Made by a program: the position numbers and the translations under genes. Shown piece after piece: positions 5,436 to 5,793 of a stretch of DNA of 5,793 nt (position 1 is the first letter of the stretch; each line of letters starts with the position of its first letter). The notes beneath the pieces were generated by a model that was not told the origin of the DNA, did no database searches, and worked only from the letters and a program-made list of their open reading frames with translations. The stretch lies in assembly GCA_024543015.1 (NCBI GenBank), contig JAMXCY010000076.1:1-5793 (forward strand), in the 5' to 3' direction. Source of the stretch: Candidatus Omnitrophota bacterium. Lineage in GTDB: Bacteria; Omnitrophota; Gorgyraeia; JAFGHF01.

Positions 5436-5793
5436 TTATAGTTTTAATAGCTTTTGTGAGTAGCTTTGCAGTAACTGTTTGTACTTTACCTGCATCTTTG
5501 TGGACTGAATAAGAGATTTTGCTTTTTGCTGGAGAGTTGCCATTTCTTGCTTGGCATAATCTAAGGCACCGGATCTGGTGAAAATTTTGCGGATTTTTGC
5601 CAGATCTGTTTCGTTGACCTTAGGCTTTGTATAAATTTTCTTTAGCATAGCCTTATTTTCTGGACTAGAATTGTGATAGGCAAACCAGAAAAGCAAAGTT
5701 TTTTTTGCCTCTTGCAAATCAGAAAGTTGCGGTTTGCCGGTTTTCTTTTCTTCGCTATAGATTCCCAGAATGTCATCTTTGATCTGGAAAACC
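5436..5793 (-). CDS. Polyprenyl (geranylgeranyl/farnesyl) diphosphate synthase, C-terminal part; N-terminus off the window
   Basis: The frame is open from the right edge (first full codon at 5792) to the TAA at 5438-5436, giving 118 visible residues. It opens with VFQIKDDILGIYSEEKKTGK, the second aspartate-rich region of trans-prenyltransferases (FQIxDD), followed by KPQLSDLQEAKKTLLFWFA, which corresponds to the usual GKxxxSDxxxGKxTLL segment. The rest is helical and Lys/Gln-rich, with the conserved RSGALDYAKQEM helix near residue 75. These enzymes condense IPP with allylic diphosphates; chain length cannot be judged because the first DDxxD region lies outside the window. The DDILG form, with Gly rather than Asp at the fifth position, is common in archaeal-type GGPP synthases. 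In-frame TTG or ATG codons within the visible part are internal. It sits directly upstream of ispH, whose product supplies its substrates. Confidence 0.9.
   Translation of the reverse strand, partial: VFQIKDDILGIYSEEKKTGKPQLSDLQEAKKTLLFWFAYHNSSPENKAMLKKIYTKPKVNETDLAKIRKIFTRSGALDYAKQEMATLQQKAKSLIQSTKMQVKYKQLLQSYSQKLLKL

Noticed and set aside
5715..5717. TTG at 5717 as the start of a separate 93-residue gene
   Set aside because: The frame is open to the window edge and the upstream residues carry the FQIKDDILG motif, so this is an internal codon of a prenyl synthase.

Overview
The window looks like a chromosomal piece of a diderm bacterium with moderately low GC. The evidence is an MEP-pathway gene (ispH), an AsmA-type envelope protein, and membrane glycosylation genes that use polyprenyl-phosphate sugars. 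The GGPP-synthase-like fragment has the archaeal-style DDILG second aspartate motif. The mix would suit an uncultured lineage such as Omnitrophota, but that assignment is an inference from gene flavour only. There is no rRNA, tRNA, CRISPR array, transposase or phage gene.

Layout. On the minus strand, positions 3345 down to 1 carry three closely packed genes: an AsmA-like inner-membrane-anchored envelope protein, a GT87-type multi-pass mannosyltransferase, and a GT2 dolichyl/polyprenyl-phosphate mannose synthase that runs off the left edge. The last two make a plausible donor-and-user pair: one makes polyprenyl-phosphate-mannose in the cytoplasm and the other uses it on the far side of the membrane. 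The GT87 gene has no ATG, GTG or TTG at its true 5' end. Its conserved first loop is encoded upstream of the first ATG, and the best start is an ATC at 1790 with a well-placed purine-rich ribosome site.

Positions 3346-3603 form a 258-base divergent intergenic region that is unusually structured. Two sigma70-type promoters point away from each other and share one palindromic -35 hexamer (TTGCAA, 3469-3474), each with a 17-base spacer. Each predicted transcript leader then contains two hairpins, four in all. Hairpins 2 and 4, one per leader, are diverged copies of the same palindromic element with a compensatory base-pair change.

To the right, the plus strand encodes a 61-residue DUF3096-like two-helix membrane protein and a membrane-anchored alpha/beta hydrolase, probably one transcription unit. 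The hydrolase 3' end overlaps the convergent ispH gene by 26 bases. ispH lies 2 bases downstream of the C-terminal part of a polyprenyl diphosphate synthase that enters from the right edge. Together these are an isoprenoid-precursor pair that could ultimately supply the polyprenyl carrier used by the left-hand glycosyltransferases (inference).
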